Shown piece after piece: positions 8,853 to 20,381 of a stretch of DNA of 64,000 nucleotides (position 1 is its first letter; each line of letters starts with the position of its first letter). This stretch comes from Hyphomicrobiales bacterium. Its GTDB lineage: Bacteria > Pseudomonadota > Alphaproteobacteria > Rhizobiales > Rhizobiaceae. A program made the translations under genes and the position numbers. Where the stretch lies: assembly GCA_900465665.1 (NCBI GenBank), contig UBJO01000037.1, positions 1 through 64,000 of the forward strand. Reading direction: 5' to 3'. The notes beneath the pieces were generated by a model that had not been told where the DNA came from, ran no database searches, and saw only the letters and a program-made list of their open reading frames with translations.

Positions 8853-10459
8853 TTACGCTTGAAAACAAAACCAAAACGCGAAGCCAGTGCAATTGCAAGC
8901 AGAAGTGTTTCGATCAACCAGAAGTACGTTTCGCGTGACAGCGGCAGATGGGCCGGAGAGGTGAAACTATCAAGGGTTGCGTCAATAAAGCCGGTCTCAT
9001 TGAGCGAAAGACCTGCAATAATTTCACCACGGGGGCTGACAAGGGCGGAAATCCCGCTATTGCCGTCGCGAATCAGCGGCAGACCCGTTTCCACGGCCCG
9101 AACACGGGCCTGCTGGAAGTGCTGGTAGGGGCCTGGCGTTGCGCCAAACCAGGCATCGTTGGTGATGTTCAAAATGGCTGATGCCGAGCCGATATCGCCG
9201 GTCATTTCGCCGGGGAAAATGATCTCGTAGCAGACCAGCGGATAGAGCTTCAGCCCGCTTGGCAGCGTCAGCAGCTGGCGCGTGGCGGCCGCCGAGAAGC
9301 CGCCGGGCATCTCCACGATATTCTGAATGCCGAACTCGCTGAGAAGGCTTTCGAACGGCATGTATTCGCCGAACGGCACGAGGTGCACCTTGTCCGAGGC
9401 GGCGATGATCTGGCCGCGTCCGTCGATCACGTAGATCGAATTATAGTAGCGCGGCGGATTGCCGGGGCCCATGTCCTCGGCGCGCACGGCGCCGGCAAGC
9501 AGCACCTGGTTGTCGTCGAGCGTATCGGCGATCCTTGTCAGCGCATCCTGGTTGTCGGTCAGGATGAACGGGATTGCCGTCTCCGGCCAGACGATGATGT
9601 CGGGCTTGCGGCCGCCATCCTTGGGCGCCTCGGCCGAGAGCTTCAGATGCTTCTCGAAGATCGCCGCCCGATCTGCGTCGCTGTCCATCTTGGCGCTCTG
9701 GTCGATCATCGGCTGCACGAGACGGATGACGGGGCTCTTGTCGGTAGTGGCGGCAACAGGCTTCGGTGCGCCGTAAAGCACATAGGCGCCATATCCGACA
9801 TGCGCGGCAAGCAGCAGCAGTGCCAGCGAAATACCGGTTTTGGCGCCCTGCTTGGTGCCGATGAGGGCAGGGGCGGCGAAGACGAAGACCGACAGCGCGG
9901 TGATGCCCATGATCCCGATGATATGGGCCGACTGCATCATCACAGGCACCGGCGTCATGCCATAGCCGATGGCATTCCACGGAAAGCCGGTGAAGAGCAC
10001 GCTGCGCGCCCATTCGAGCAGGCCGAAGCTCGCCGCCAGCGCCGCGATCCGCCCGACCCCGTCGGACCAGAGGATGCGGGCAAGCGCTGTGGCCAGCCCG
10101 TAGAAGATCGCAAGCACCGCCGGCAGCCCGAAGATCGCCAGCGGCAGCGCCCAGGCGAATTCCTCGGCATCGATCATCAGCGCATGCCCGAGCCACCAGA
10201 GGCCGGCGACGAAGTAACCGAAGCCGAACAGCCAGCCGGTGACGAAGGATGGCCAGAGGCGCCCGATGATGCCGCTGTCGGGTGCGGCCGCGGCACCGTC
10301 GATCAGCCAGACCAGAAGCGTGAAGGACACGAACATCGCGGCGAAGAAGCCGATGGGCGGAAGGGCCAGAACGCCGAATGCGCCTGCAAGGATCGCCAGC
10401 AGCACTCTCTTGTAGCCCCAGACCAGGATGACCCTGTCGGCAATTCGCTCCATGCGCAC
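8849..10459 (-). CDS. lnt: Apolipoprotein N-acyltransferase
   Basis: Integral inner-membrane enzyme adding the third acyl chain to lipoproteins. At 536 residues it has several hydrophobic segments in the first 230 residues and a nitrilase-like periplasmic domain with the catalytic triad E293 (WPETAIPF), K357 (DKVHLVPFGEY) and C410 (LVCYEIIFP), then a final membrane helix. It is known as actA in Sinorhizobium, where mutation gives acid sensitivity. It lies 71 bp after the corC-like gene, the same order as E. coli ybeY-corC-lnt. Confidence 0.97.
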   Translation of the reverse strand: MRMERIADRVILVWGYKRVLLAILAGAFGVLALPPIGFFAAMFVSFTLLVWLIDGAAAAPDSGIIGRLWPSFVTGWLFGFGYFVAGLWWLGHALMIDAEEFAWALPLAIFGLPAVLAIFYGLATALARILWSDGVGRIAALAASFGLLEWARSVLFTGFPWNAIGYGMTPVPVMMQSAHIIGIMGITALSVFVFAAPALIGTKQGAKTGISLALLLLAAHVGYGAYVLYGAPKPVAATTDKSPVIRLVQPMIDQSAKMDSDADRAAIFEKHLKLSAEAPKDGGRKPDIIVWPETAIPFILTDNQDALTRIADTLDDNQVLLAGAVRAEDMGPGNPPRYYNSIYVIDGRGQIIAASDKVHLVPFGEYMPFESLLSEFGIQNIVEMPGGFSAAATRQLLTLPSGLKLYPLVCYEIIFPGEMTGDIGSASAILNITNDAWFGATPGPYQHFQQARVRAVETGLPLIRDGNSGISALVSPRGEIIAGLSLNETGFIDATLDSFTSPAHLPLSRETYFWLIETLLLAIALASRFGFVFKRN

Positions 10460-10530
10460 CCCACCAATCCGCGAATCAACTGAGGTCGCAGTGTTTCAAA
10501 AAAGCCGCCCGTTGTCGTGGTTGGCAGTGA

Positions 10531-11682
10531 TCAGTTTGCCGTCGGCGTCTCGCTCTGCCGCTCGTCGCCGTGGTCGAGACCGATTGCGCCGTCACCATCG
10601 CTCTTCGCGCGCCGGCGGATCGCCTGGCGCTTGCGGGTAATCCGCACGCGCTTGATGCGGCGCGGATCGGCGTCGAGAATGTGGAACTCGAAGCCCGGCA
10701 GCGCCTGAACGACTTCGCCGCGCACGGGAATGCGTCCGAGTTCGGAGAAGATCAGTCCGCCCAGCGTATCGACTTCGTCGACCTGCTCGGTGATGTCGAA
10801 ATCCGGCCCGATGGCTTCGGCGATATCCTCAAGCTCGACGCGGGCGTCGGCCACGAACATGTCCTCGGAGACCCGCTTGAACATGACTTCTTCGTCGTCG
10901 TGCTCGTCGTCGATATCGCCGACGACCATTTCCACGATGTCCTCATGCGAGGCCAGCCCGTCGGTGCCGCCATATTCGTCGATGACGAGCGCCATCTGCG
11001 TGCGGTTCACCTGCATGCGGCGCAGAAGGTCGGAGGCCAGCATCGAGGGCGGCACGAACAGGATCTTGCGGATGATGCCTGCTTCGGAAAGCGTCTTCTG
11101 CAGGTCCACGCGGGCAAGGTCGAAGTTCGGCTTGGCCGAGCGCGGTGCCTTCTGCAGGTTCTCCGGCGCGACCTCGACGATCGGCTCGGCGCCCTTGGCG
11201 GCCTTGGTCGATCCACGGCGCTTGTTGCGCGCCTGCTTGGCGACGTAGGAGAGCAGATCGCGGATGTGCACCATCCCGCGCGGATCATCCAGCGTTTCGG
11301 CATAGACCGGCATGCGCGAGCGGCCGGATTCCTCGAACAGGATCATCAGCTCGCCGATGGTGATTGTCTGGTCCACCGCCTCGATATCGGCGCGCGGCAC
11401 CATCACGTCGGCAACGCGCACTTCCCGGAAGCGCAGGATGTTGTTGAGCATCGCCTTCTCGTCGGCGGAGAAGGCATCGCCATCGGCCGCGTCGGTCATC
11501 AGCGCGTCGGCAAGGTCTTCGCGGATGCGCGAACCCTGCTGTGGCCTCAATATGCGGGCAGCCCGCGACCAGAAGGATTGGGATCGTCCGGACTGCCTGC
11601 TACTACTGCCACCCTCGTCGGAGGATGATTGATCGGCGGTGTCCTTGGCCTCGGTGGCCGGTCTCGTCGTAAAGTCGCTCAT
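10531..11682 (-). CDS. CorC/TlyC-family CBS-domain protein
   Basis: A 383-residue cytosolic protein with a disordered acidic N-terminus (to about residue 60), two CBS domains (one around [14 protein letters not shown], the other around [30 protein letters not shown], split here by a charged insert) and a C-terminal CorC_HlyC domain ([19 protein letters not shown]). It lacks the DUF21 membrane domain of CNNM-type transporters, so it resembles CorC, implicated in magnesium or cobalt handling. It overlaps ybeY by 4 bp (ATGA), within phoH-ybeY-corC-lnt. The hemolysin label often given is historical. Confidence 0.88.
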   Translation of the reverse strand: MSDFTTRPATEAKDTADQSSSDEGGSSSRQSGRSQSFWSRAARILRPQQGSRIREDLADALMTDAADGDAFSADEKAMLNNILRFREVRVADVMVPRADIEAVDQTITIGELMILFEESGRSRMPVYAETLDDPRGMVHIRDLLSYVAKQARNKRRGSTKAAKGAEPIVEVAPENLQKAPRSAKPNFDLARVDLQKTLSEAGIIRKILFVPPSMLASDLLRRMQVNRTQMALVIDEYGGTDGLASHEDIVEMVVGDIDDEHDDEEVMFKRVSEDMFVADARVELEDIAEAIGPDFDITEQVDEVDTLGGLIFSELGRIPVRGEVVQALPGFEFHILDADPRRIKRVRITRKRQAIRRRAKSDGDGAIGLDHGDERQSETPTAN

Positions 11683-12194
11683 GGTTCCATTTTAAGGTCT
11701 TGACCCTCGTATGGGTCAGATAGGCCGAGTTTCGCCAAAATGCGAGTCTCCAGCCCCTCCATTATCTCGGCTTCGGTATCATTATTATGATCGTAGCCGA
11801 AGAGATGCAAGAAGCCGTGCACCATTAGGTGAGTGAGATGGTCGTGGAAGCTCTTTTCGAGTTCGACCGCCTCGCGGGCCACGGTCTCCCTGGCGATGAT
11901 GATATCGCCAAGCATCGGCCCCGGAACCTTGCCCGGCTGAACCGGGAAGGCGGGGAATGAAAGCACGTTGGTGGGCTTGTCCTTGCCGCGCCATTCCGCG
12001 TTGATGTCCTGGATGGAGGCGTCGTCGGTGAAGACCAGCGACACCTCGGGGACCATTTTCGGAAACGGCTGCTTCTCGGTCTCGCGCAGATAGGTCGCGG
12101 CCGTCTCAAGCACGCGGTCGGCCAGCGCGTGGAGCGCGTCTTCGGAGGGCCATTCGCCCTCCTCGATGCTGATCTGTATGTCGAGTTCGGCCAT
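11679..12194 (-). CDS. ybeY: Endoribonuclease YbeY
   Basis: Zinc-dependent endoribonuclease of 16S rRNA maturation and ribosome quality control; in Sinorhizobium YbeY also affects sRNA regulation. The 171-residue protein carries the metal motif [11 protein letters not shown] (H-x3-H-x5-H) near residues 133-143. It overlaps the phoH stop by 1 bp and the downstream gene by 4 bp, so these genes are translationally coupled. Confidence 0.97.
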   Translation of the reverse strand: MAELDIQISIEEGEWPSEDALHALADRVLETAATYLRETEKQPFPKMVPEVSLVFTDDASIQDINAEWRGKDKPTNVLSFPAFPVQPGKVPGPMLGDIIIARETVAREAVELEKSFHDHLTHLMVHGFLHLFGYDHNNDTEAEIMEGLETRILAKLGLSDPYEGQDLKMEP

Positions 12195-13246
12195 CAGTCC
12201 TGCTGCGCGGCCTCTGCTGTGTCCGTCAGATAGGTCGCGTCGTAGGCGCGAACGATGCGGCCGACCAGCGGATGGCGCACGACGTCGGTGTCCTTGAAGC
12301 GGATGATCGAGATGCCCTCGACACCGTTCAGGAGTTGCAGCGCCTCGACCAGGCCCGACTTGACGCCGCGCGGAAGGTCGATCTGGCTCGGGTCGCCGGT
12401 CACGATCATGCGCGAGTTTTCGCCGAGACGGGTTAGGAACATCTTCATCTGCATAGACGTCGTGTTCTGCGCCTCGTCGAGGATGACGGCGGCGTTGGAC
12501 AGCGTGCGGCCGCGCATGAAGGCCAGCGGCGCGATTTCGATGACGCCTGCGGTGATGGCACGATCGACCTTGTCGGCCGGCATCATGTCGTAGAGCGCGT
12601 CGTAAAGCGGGCGCAGATAGGGGTCGACCTTCTCCTTCATGTCGCCGGGCAGGAAGCCGAGGCGCTCGCCGGCTTCGACGGCCGGACGCGAGAGGATGAT
12701 CTTTTCGACGACGCCGCGCTCCAGAAGCTGGGCGGCGTGGGCAACGGCGAGATAGGTCTTGCCGGTACCGGCAGGGCCACAGCCGAAGACGAGTTCGGAC
12801 CGCTCGAGTGCGCGCAGATAGGCATCCTGCGTCGGTGTGCGGGCAATGATGGTCTTCTTGCGCGTGGAAACCTGCGCCATCGTCAGCTTGGCCTTCTTCT
12901 CCATCGTCGGCAGGCTCAGCTGATCGTCGGCTGCAACGGCCATGCGGATCGCGCCCTCGACGTCGGAGCGTTCCACGCTGCCACCCTTCTGGAGCTTGTC
13001 GTAGAGATAGTCCAGCGTGCGGCGCGCCTGATTGGTGGTGACGATGTCACCCGAGATCACCACGGAGTTGCCACGCGCTCGGGCGTCGATATTAAGGCGT
13101 TCCTCGAGAAGCTTGAGGTTCTGGTCGAATTGACCAAACAGTTCGCTGGCGAACCGATTGTTTTCGAACGTCAGAATAAAGTGATTGGCGTCGCTCGCGA
13201 TGCGTGGGTGGCGCGGTGAAGAAGAAACCAATTCTTGTCCGTTCAA
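12194..13246 (-). CDS. PhoH family ATPase (YbeZ)
   Basis: A cytoplasmic P-loop ATPase, 350 residues. The Walker A is GPAGTGKT at 157-164, with LDEAQNTT as Walker B and [16 protein letters not shown] in the C-terminal part. The N-terminal 100 residues match the usual YbeZ extension. Its partner YbeY is encoded immediately downstream, consistent with a role in RNA metabolism. The start codon is 18 bp after the miaB stop. Confidence 0.94.
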   Translation of the reverse strand: MNGQELVSSSPRHPRIASDANHFILTFENNRFASELFGQFDQNLKLLEERLNIDARARGNSVVISGDIVTTNQARRTLDYLYDKLQKGGSVERSDVEGAIRMAVAADDQLSLPTMEKKAKLTMAQVSTRKKTIIARTPTQDAYLRALERSELVFGCGPAGTGKTYLAVAHAAQLLERGVVEKIILSRPAVEAGERLGFLPGDMKEKVDPYLRPLYDALYDMMPADKVDRAITAGVIEIAPLAFMRGRTLSNAAVILDEAQNTTSMQMKMFLTRLGENSRMIVTGDPSQIDLPRGVKSGLVEALQLLNGVEGISIIRFKDTDVVRHPLVGRIVRAYDATYLTDTAEAAQQD

Positions 13247-13264
13247 GCGGTCGAGCTCCTTGAG

Positions 13265-14674
<1,410 letters not shown>

Positions 14675-14679
14675 GCCGG

Positions 14680-14892
14680 CTATTTAGTGGTTTTTGCGCC
14701 GGGAGAAAAGGGCTTGTTATCCCGTCTTCCGGTGGCGTCGAAGTTGGGGAGCCCGATCATGGCATCGGCCCAATCGGCTGCCTCGCTGGCAGGGTTCTCG
14801 GCATCGTCGTTCGCCATGCGCTCGATCTCGTTATCGGAGAGCGCCCGGATGCGTGCCCAATCTGTGTTTGCTTCCGCTTTTCGCTTTGCCAT
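14680..14892 (-). CDS. Small BrnA-antitoxin-like protein (orphan)
   Basis: A 70-residue hydrophilic, acidic ORF with a GGAG ribosome-binding site 8 nt before its ATG, 5 bp upstream of miaB and in the same direction. The segment [24 protein letters not shown] resembles the N-terminal part of BrnA-type antitoxins, but the DNA-binding C-terminal half normally seen in BrnA is missing and no BrnT toxin is adjacent. It may be a remnant or an unrelated small protein. Protein-level similarity is by eye only. The upstream part of the frame (to 15192) is a shadow of plsC/olsA. Confidence 0.5.
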   Translation of the reverse strand: MAKRKAEANTDWARIRALSDNEIERMANDDAENPASEAADWADAMIGLPNFDATGRRDNKPFSPGAKTTK

Positions 14893-14956
14893 GCCAGACG
14901 GTTCTCCAGCGTCAGCTTTGAAGTCTGCAAGATTATGCAGATATCGGCAACGGCTT

Positions 14957-15766
14957 TTACGGCTGGACGTCCCGACCTCTGAGCGCCGCACCCAGCATGG
15001 CGCGGATACGGCTGGCGATCGTGGCGCTGACCTGCTTGCGGTTGGTCTCGGCGCTGTAGGAGACGGCTTCGCCGAAGTGGACGTCGACGTCGAAGGCGCC
15101 GCAGCGGAGCATGTCTTTGAGGTGCGGCAGCATCTCGACATCGCCGGGCCAGGAGGCGAGCGGGCGGTGGTAGCGGCCCATGGGAAGGCCATGCACGCCG
15201 GTATAGGCGACCGCGACGGGCTGCACGATGACGGTGCCGGTGGGTGAAGCGGGGACGGCCATGGCGGCGGCGCCGAACAGCGAGGATTTCACCTCGAGCA
15301 ACCGGTTGCCATCCGATGTCGTGCCCTCGGGAAACAGCACCACGATCTCGCCGTCGGCCATGCGCGCGGCGATCTCGCTCACCTGGTTGCCGGTGTTGCG
15401 CTTTTCCTCGCGCACCACGAACACGCTCTTCTGCAGCTTGGCGAGCGTGCCGAAGATCGGCCAGTCGCGCACCTCGTTCTTGGCGATGAAGGCGACGTCG
15501 GCGATCGAGGACAGCACCATGATGTCCATCCACGAGGAATGGTTGGCGCACAGCATCAGCGGCCGATGCGTTTCCATCTGCCCGTGAACGCGAACCCGGA
15601 TGCCGAGACAGAAGCAGATGATGCGGTGCCAGACGCGTGGCAGCCAGCGGCGCATCTTCCAGTCGTAGCGCAGGGCAAGGAGCTGCCAAGGCATGAGCAG
15701 GATGCTGGCGATGAGAATGACGATGCCGGCGAGGGCGACGCGCAGCCAGGCGATCAAATCGAACAC
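14957..15766 (-). CDS. olsA: 1-acyl-glycerol-3-phosphate acyltransferase family, likely OlsA
   Basis: Membrane acyltransferase of the PlsC family, 269 residues. An N-terminal hydrophobic helix (residues 5-28) is followed by the NHSSWMD (HX4D) catalytic motif near residue 94 and FPEGTTSDG near residue 174. In Sinorhizobium the plsC-like gene olsA, which acylates lyso-ornithine lipid, lies in the same trpS-to-metK interval, and olsB is 17 kb away in this window, so I favour OlsA. A PlsC role in phosphatidic acid synthesis remains possible. Confidence 0.7.
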   Translation of the reverse strand: MFDLIAWLRVALAGIVILIASILLMPWQLLALRYDWKMRRWLPRVWHRIICFCLGIRVRVHGQMETHRPLMLCANHSSWMDIMVLSSIADVAFIAKNEVRDWPIFGTLAKLQKSVFVVREEKRNTGNQVSEIAARMADGEIVVLFPEGTTSDGNRLLEVKSSLFGAAAMAVPASPTGTVIVQPVAVAYTGVHGLPMGRYHRPLASWPGDVEMLPHLKDMLRCGAFDVDVHFGEAVSYSAETNRKQVSATIASRIRAMLGAALRGRDVQP

Positions 15767-15787
15767 TCCGCGGCTGCACGCATGGTA

Positions 15788-16216
15788 TCAGTGATCGTCC
15801 TTCTTGAGCGGTATGCCGTAGAGCTCGAGCCGGTGATCCACCAGCGTGAAACCGTGCTCGCGGGCAATCCGCTCCTGCAGCGCCTCGATCTCCGGCGAGC
15901 GGAACTCGATGACGACGCCGGTCTTCAGGTCGATCAAGTGATCGTGATGCTCTTCCGGCACCGTCTCGTAGCGCGAACGGCCGTCACGGAAGTCGTGGCG
16001 GGCGATGATGCCGGCATCCTCGAACAGCTTGACGGTGCGGTAGACAGTGGAAATCGAGATCTTGGCGTCGACCTTCACCGAGCGGCGGTAGAGCTCCTCG
16101 ACGTCGGGATGGTCTTCGGATTCCTCGAGAATGCGCGCAATGACCCGGCGCTGCTCCGTCATGCGCATGCCGCGCTCGGTGCAGAGTTCCTCGAGGGTCT
16201 TTGCCACATCCGTCAT
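15788..16216 (-). CDS. Fur-family regulator, probably manganese-responsive Mur
   Basis: A 142-residue Fur-fold metalloregulator. The winged helix includes MRMTEQRRVIARILEES and ISISTVYRTVKLFEDAGI, and the metal site includes PEEHHDHLIDL (H90-H93). There are no CxxC zinc pairs; the only cysteine is near the N-terminus. That, plus near-identity by memory to rhizobial Mur, points to Mn(II)-dependent repression of sitABCD-type genes, iron control in rhizobia being done by RirA and Irr. The frame opens at 16237, but MTDVAKTLEEL is the conserved start. Confidence 0.88.
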   Translation of the reverse strand: MTDVAKTLEELCTERGMRMTEQRRVIARILEESEDHPDVEELYRRSVKVDAKISISTVYRTVKLFEDAGIIARHDFRDGRSRYETVPEEHHDHLIDLKTGVVIEFRSPEIEALQERIAREHGFTLVDHRLELYGIPLKKDDH

Positions 16217-16252
16217 CAGGAGCCTTTCGATAGTCAACGTCTCAAGACGGAA

Positions 16253-16753
16253 CTAGCGAAGAATGCGCTTCATGACAAGCGCCGTGGACACGTCGCCATT
16301 GGCGTCCTTGTAGTATCCACGGCGTTCTCCGACCTGGTCGAAACCGAGCTTGCGGTAAAGGCCGAGCGCAGCAGCGTTGCCCTTGTCGACCTCGAGGAAG
16401 ATGCTTTCGCCGCCGCGCTGCTTTGCCTCGCGCATCGCCGCCTGCATCAGCCGCCATCCGAGACCCGACCGTCCGACCTTCGCCTGCACGGCGATCGTCA
16501 GGATCTCGGCCTCGCCAGCAATCTCGCGGGCCAGCACGAAGCCCGGCAGCGGCTTTTTCAGGAAGGCGTTGGTCTGCCGTGCCACGAAGCCGAAGACATT
16601 GCCCTGGCTGAGCAGGCTGTAGAACTCGCCATCGCCCCAGGGACGCGCGAAGCGCTCGCCGTGCAGCGTCGAGACCGCATGGCAATCATCGGCATCCATA
16701 GGGATGATTTCGAATTCCGGCTTCAGCGACAGATAGGATTCCAGCATCGTCAT
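16253..16753 (-). CDS. rimI: Ribosomal-protein-alanine N-acetyltransferase RimI
   Basis: GNAT-fold acetyltransferase that modifies the N-terminus of ribosomal protein S18 in E. coli. 166 residues; the acetyl-CoA loop is QAKVGRSGLGWRLMQAAM near residues 88-105 and EVDKGNAAALGLYRKLGF follows. It overlaps tsaB by 4 bp (ATGA), the common tsaB-rimI arrangement. A short N-terminal extension compared with E. coli RimI is usual in rhizobia. Confidence 0.9.
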   Translation of the reverse strand: MTMLESYLSLKPEFEIIPMDADDCHAVSTLHGERFARPWGDGEFYSLLSQGNVFGFVARQTNAFLKKPLPGFVLAREIAGEAEILTIAVQAKVGRSGLGWRLMQAAMREAKQRGGESIFLEVDKGNAAALGLYRKLGFDQVGERRGYYKDANGDVSTALVMKRILR

Positions 16754-17409
16754 ACTCGCGCAATCGCAAACCCGGCCTGCGGTTTGGCGTCGGGTCCGCG
16801 CAGATAAAGTGGCTTCGGCTTTCCGGAAGAGGGGTCGGCGGCAGCGGCAAGGCGCGCCACGATGGAGATGGGGAAATGGTTGGAGTGTTCGCCTGTAGCA
16901 TCGGGTCGCAGCAAGGGCGTTGCCGAGCCGGTGACGACGCCGTGGAAGGATGCCGCGAAGGCCTGCGCGTCCTCGACGGTCACGGCCCTGGCTTCATCGA
17001 GCGGCGTGCCGTCGGCGTCAAAGGCCTGCAGATAAATCTCGTTGCGCTTGGCATCCATGGCGGCCAGCACCTGTCGGCCCGGCGAGCGCTCACGCTCGGC
17101 CTCGGCCATGACCGCGAGCGTCGTGATGCCGACGGCGGGCACGCCGAGCGAAAGGGCGAAGCCACGGGCGGCGGCGACGCCGACGCGGATGCCGGTGAAT
17201 GAGCCCGGACCAATGGTGACGGCAACGCGCTCGACATCGGAGAGCTGAACGCCCGCCTGATCCAGCGCGCGGTCGACTATTCCCATCAGATGCTCTGCAT
17301 GCCCCTTGCCGATCATGTCCGATGCCTCCCCCAGCACCGTATTCCTGCTGCTGTCATAGACAGAAGCAGCGCAATCCACACCTGCGGTGTCGAGCGCCAG
17401 TATGATCAT
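16750..17409 (-). CDS. tsaB: tRNA threonylcarbamoyladenosine biosynthesis protein TsaB
   Basis: Partner of TsaD and TsaE in making t6A37 on ANN-decoding tRNAs. The 219-residue protein begins MIILALDTAGVDCAASVY and contains VERVAVTIGPGSFTGIRVGVAAARG, the ASKHA-fold signature. The open frame reaches 17457, but the ATG at 17409 begins the conserved strand. It is translationally coupled to rimI. Confidence 0.93.
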   Translation of the reverse strand: MIILALDTAGVDCAASVYDSSRNTVLGEASDMIGKGHAEHLMGIVDRALDQAGVQLSDVERVAVTIGPGSFTGIRVGVAAARGFALSLGVPAVGITTLAVMAEAERERSPGRQVLAAMDAKRNEIYLQAFDADGTPLDEARAVTVEDAQAFAASFHGVVTGSATPLLRPDATGEHSNHFPISIVARLAAAADPSSGKPKPLYLRGPDAKPQAGFAIARV

Positions 17410-17506
17410 GGCATCTATTTCCGAATAAACCGTTCCTGACCTGTCCATACATCGCAAGACGCCGCGTTTGCAAACGCCGCGTCGTCGCGAATGTCGGTTC
17501 AGCTCG

Positions 17507-18073
17507 TCAGACGGCTTCGACTTCCTGAACTTCCGGCACGAAATGGCGCAAAAGGTTCTGGACGCCGTGCTTCAGCGTTGCCGTCGAGGACGGGCAACCC
17601 GCGCACGAGCCCTTCATGTTCAGATAGACGGTGCCGTCCTTGAAGCCGCGGAAAGTGATGTCGCCGCCATCCTGGGCAACGGCCGGACGAACGCGCGTCT
17701 CAAGCAGTTCCTTGATGGTCAGAACGATCGTCTCGTCGCCTTCGTCGAAGAATTCGCCATCGGCATCGGCTGCTTCACCAAGCACGGAAGAAGCGCCCAT
17801 AACCGGCTTTCCGGACATGAAATGCTCCATGATTGAGCCGAGGATGGCGGGCTTCAGGTGCTGCCACTCCTGGTCTTCCTTGGAAACGCTGATGAAATCA
17901 TAGCCGAAATAGACGCCGGTGACGCCGTTGATCTCGAACAGGCGCGCGGCGAGCGGCGAGGCAGCCGCTTCCTCGCGATTGCGGAACTCGGCGGTGCCGC
18001 TCTCCATGACGATCTTGCCCGGCAGGAACTTCTGCGTGGAAGGGTTCGGCGTGGCTTCGGTCTGGATAAACAT
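17507..18073 (-). CDS. NfuA-type Fe-S cluster carrier (Nfu_N plus NifU C-terminal domain)
   Basis: Iron-sulfur scaffold or carrier delivering clusters to apoproteins. 188 residues: the Nfu_N domain (starting MFIQTEATPNPSTQKFLPG) spans about 1-90, and the NifU-like domain holds the cluster cysteines C157 and C160 (GSCAGCPSST). The architecture matches alphaproteobacterial and mitochondrial Nfu1 rather than nitrogenase NifU. It is not part of a nif cluster. Confidence 0.93.
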   Translation of the reverse strand: MFIQTEATPNPSTQKFLPGKIVMESGTAEFRNREEAAASPLAARLFEINGVTGVYFGYDFISVSKEDQEWQHLKPAILGSIMEHFMSGKPVMGASSVLGEAADADGEFFDEGDETIVLTIKELLETRVRPAVAQDGGDITFRGFKDGTVYLNMKGSCAGCPSSTATLKHGVQNLLRHFVPEVQEVEAV

Positions 18074-18184
18074 GGTGCTCTCCGTGCGGCAGGCGCGCGC
18101 CCGCGACGTATTTAGAATTCTTCAAAAGTAGAAATAAGCCGTTTGGCTGTGCAATTCAAGAGACTGATACTCAGGAAATCGCAA

Positions 18185-18676
18185 TCACGCCAACGCGTCC
18201 AGTTCCTCATCGCTCAGTGTATCAGGCAAGACGGTGACGGGGATGGGAAAGGCCGCTCCCCGGCCGGCAACCGACGACACCAGCGGCCCCGGACCTTCCT
18301 TGGCGGAGCTTGCGGCGAGCACCAGAATGGCGATGTCGCGGTCATCCTCGATGACGGCGTTGATCTGCTCGGCCGCACCGCCCTCGCGGATGACGATCTC
18401 CGGCTCGATGCCGATATTCTCGCGCACCAGCTGGGCGGATTTGGCCACGACCGCTTCGGCTTCCTCGCGAGCTTCCGCCCGCATGATCTCCTCGACCCCC
18501 AGCCACTGCTGGAAGTCGCCGTCGGGGATCACATAGACGAGCACTAATCCGCCATTGGAATTCTTGGCGCGCCGGCCGGCATAATGGACGGCGCGTTGGC
18601 ATTCGGGCGTGTCATCGATCACGGCCATGAACTTGCGGCGGTGACCTTCGAGCCGTGAGAGTCGTTTTGATACCAT
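18185..18676 (-). CDS. Universal stress protein family
   Basis: A 163-residue UspA-fold protein (KFMAVIDDTPECQRAVHYAGRRAKNSNGGLVLVYVI at the N-terminus; RDIAILVLAASSAKEGPGPLVSSV in the C-terminal part). The classical ATP-binding GxxGxnG(S/T) pattern is only partly present (AASSAKEGPGPLVSS), so nucleotide binding is uncertain. 111 bp separate it from nfuA. Function cannot be made more specific. Confidence 0.85.
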   Translation of the reverse strand: MVSKRLSRLEGHRRKFMAVIDDTPECQRAVHYAGRRAKNSNGGLVLVYVIPDGDFQQWLGVEEIMRAEAREEAEAVVAKSAQLVRENIGIEPEIVIREGGAAEQINAVIEDDRDIAILVLAASSAKEGPGPLVSSVAGRGAAFPIPVTVLPDTLSDEELDALA

Positions 18677-18764
18677 GAGCGCGACTCTGACACTTGATCC
18701 GGGAGATTTGCAAGTCCCCGTTTTGCCGCAAACTGTCCGCTCACCGACAGGTGTTCAGCCGAGG

Positions 18765-19196
18765 CTATCGGGGTGCTGCAACGAGCCCGTAGAGCAGCAT
18801 GATTTCCTTCACATGCTCGATGTCGGGCTTGCCGATGACGTTGATCGCCGATGCGATCTCCTCGAAGAACCGCCGGCCGATCAGCCCTGGTGTCATGGTG
18901 ATCAGCGCGCGTGCGGTTTCCTGGTGCAGGTTCTCATGGGTGTGGACCACGCCGCGCGGAATGAACACAGTGTCGCCGGCCCGCACCTCGCAGCGCTCGC
19001 CGTCGACTGTTGTCGTCATCGTTCCGGAGAGACCGAAGATCACTTCGTCGACATCGTCGTGATAATGCGCCGCCGGCACACGCGACTGGTAGGGGACCAC
19101 GAATTCGAACATGACCATGCTGCCCGCGCTCTGGTCCTCATCGACCAGCAGCCGAACCTCCATCATGCCAATCTGAATGAGGTTCCGGTTGCGCAT
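18765..19196 (-). CDS. Cupin domain-containing protein
   Basis: A 143-residue single-domain cupin. The first motif is AAHYHDDVDEVIFGLSG (HxH...E near residues 46-58) and the second is GDTVFIPRGVVHTHEN, so a metal-binding pocket is present. Substrate is unknown; it could be a small dioxygenase, isomerase or sugar-binding regulator. GAGGAGGCC precedes its ATG. Neighbours do not indicate a pathway. Confidence 0.83.
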   Translation of the reverse strand: MRNRNLIQIGMMEVRLLVDEDQSAGSMVMFEFVVPYQSRVPAAHYHDDVDEVIFGLSGTMTTTVDGERCEVRAGDTVFIPRGVVHTHENLHQETARALITMTPGLIGRRFFEEIASAINVIGKPDIEHVKEIMLLYGLVAAPR

Positions 19197-19316
19197 CTTG
19201 GCCTCCTCATGGCTTGGAGGAGAGTACGCCGCAGTCCAGTCTTGGACAAGTGCGGGCCTTCGACAAGTCTGGCCCGTTGATAGGCTCGGGCGGCCGAAGC
19301 CGCCCGGCTCAACTTG

Positions 19317-20381
19317 CTAGTAGAGGAAGCCGACGATGTCGCGGACTTCCTTCATCGTCACTTCGGCCCGCGCGCGTGCCCGCTCGCCGCCATCGCGCAG
19401 GATCGCGTCGATATGGCTGGTGTCGGCCATCAGGCGGCGCATCTCGGCGGTGATCGGCGAAAGCACCTTGACCGAGAGGTCGATCAGCGCCGGCTTGAAC
19501 ACGGAGAACTGCTGTCCGCCGAATTCCGCAAGCACCTCGGCCTTCGACTTGTCGGCAAGTGCTGCATAGATGCCGACGAGGTTGTCGGCCTCGGGGCGGC
19601 CCTGCAGACCGTCGAGTTCGCTCGGCAAGCCATCCGGATCGGTCTTCGCCTTGCGGATCTTCTTCGAGATCGCGTCCTCGTCGTCCATCAGGTTGATGCG
19701 CGACAGGTCGGACGGATCCGACTTCGACATCTTCTTGGTGCCGTCGCGCAGCGACATGACGCGCGGCGCCGGGCCGTCGATCATCGGCTCGACCATCGGG
19801 AAGTAGGCATGCACCGGCTCCTTGCCGACGGTGATATCCACCCCGTATCCGGCCTTGCGGATATGCTCGGCGTAATCGAGGTTGAACTTCATCGCGATGT
19901 CGCGGGCAAGTTCCAGATGCTGCTTCTGGTCGTCTCCGACGGGAACATGCGTTCCGCGATAGACGAGAATGTCGGCGGCCATCAGGCTCGGATAGGCGTA
20001 GAGACCGAGCGAGGCCTGCTCACGGTCCTTGCCGGCCTTGTCCTTGAACTGCGTCATGCGGTTCATCCAGCCGATGCGCGCCACGCAGTTGAAGATCCAG
20101 GCGAGTTCCGCATGCTGCGGCACGGCCGACTGGTTGAATACGATATGCTTCACCGGGTCGATGCCAGAGGCAATGAAGGCGGCGGCGATCGAGCGGATCT
20201 GGTTCGGCATGTCCTCATGCACCAGCTGCGCGGTCAGCGCATGCATGTCGACCACGCAATAGATGCAGTCGTTGCCGTCCTGCAGCGCCACGAACTTGCG
20301 GATCGCGCCGAGATAGTTGCCGAGATGGAGATTGCCGGTCGGCTGAACGCCCGAAAAGACCAGTTTCTTGAATTCGTTCAT
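19317..20381 (-). CDS. trpS: Tryptophanyl-tRNA synthetase
   Basis: Class I aminoacyl-tRNA synthetase charging tRNA-Trp. 354 residues from the ATG at 20381 ([13 protein letters not shown]); an ATG one codon upstream at 20384 is equally usable. Catalytic motifs are [13 protein letters not shown] (HIGH class) near residue 12 and KKMSKSD near residue 210. The product is complete. It is the first gene of the long minus-strand run and borders the repeat-rich gap. Confidence 0.97.
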   Translation of the reverse strand: MNEFKKLVFSGVQPTGNLHLGNYLGAIRKFVALQDGNDCIYCVVDMHALTAQLVHEDMPNQIRSIAAAFIASGIDPVKHIVFNQSAVPQHAELAWIFNCVARIGWMNRMTQFKDKAGKDREQASLGLYAYPSLMAADILVYRGTHVPVGDDQKQHLELARDIAMKFNLDYAEHIRKAGYGVDITVGKEPVHAYFPMVEPMIDGPAPRVMSLRDGTKKMSKSDPSDLSRINLMDDEDAISKKIRKAKTDPDGLPSELDGLQGRPEADNLVGIYAALADKSKAEVLAEFGGQQFSVFKPALIDLSVKVLSPITAEMRRLMADTSHIDAILRDGGERARARAEVTMKEVRDIVGFLY

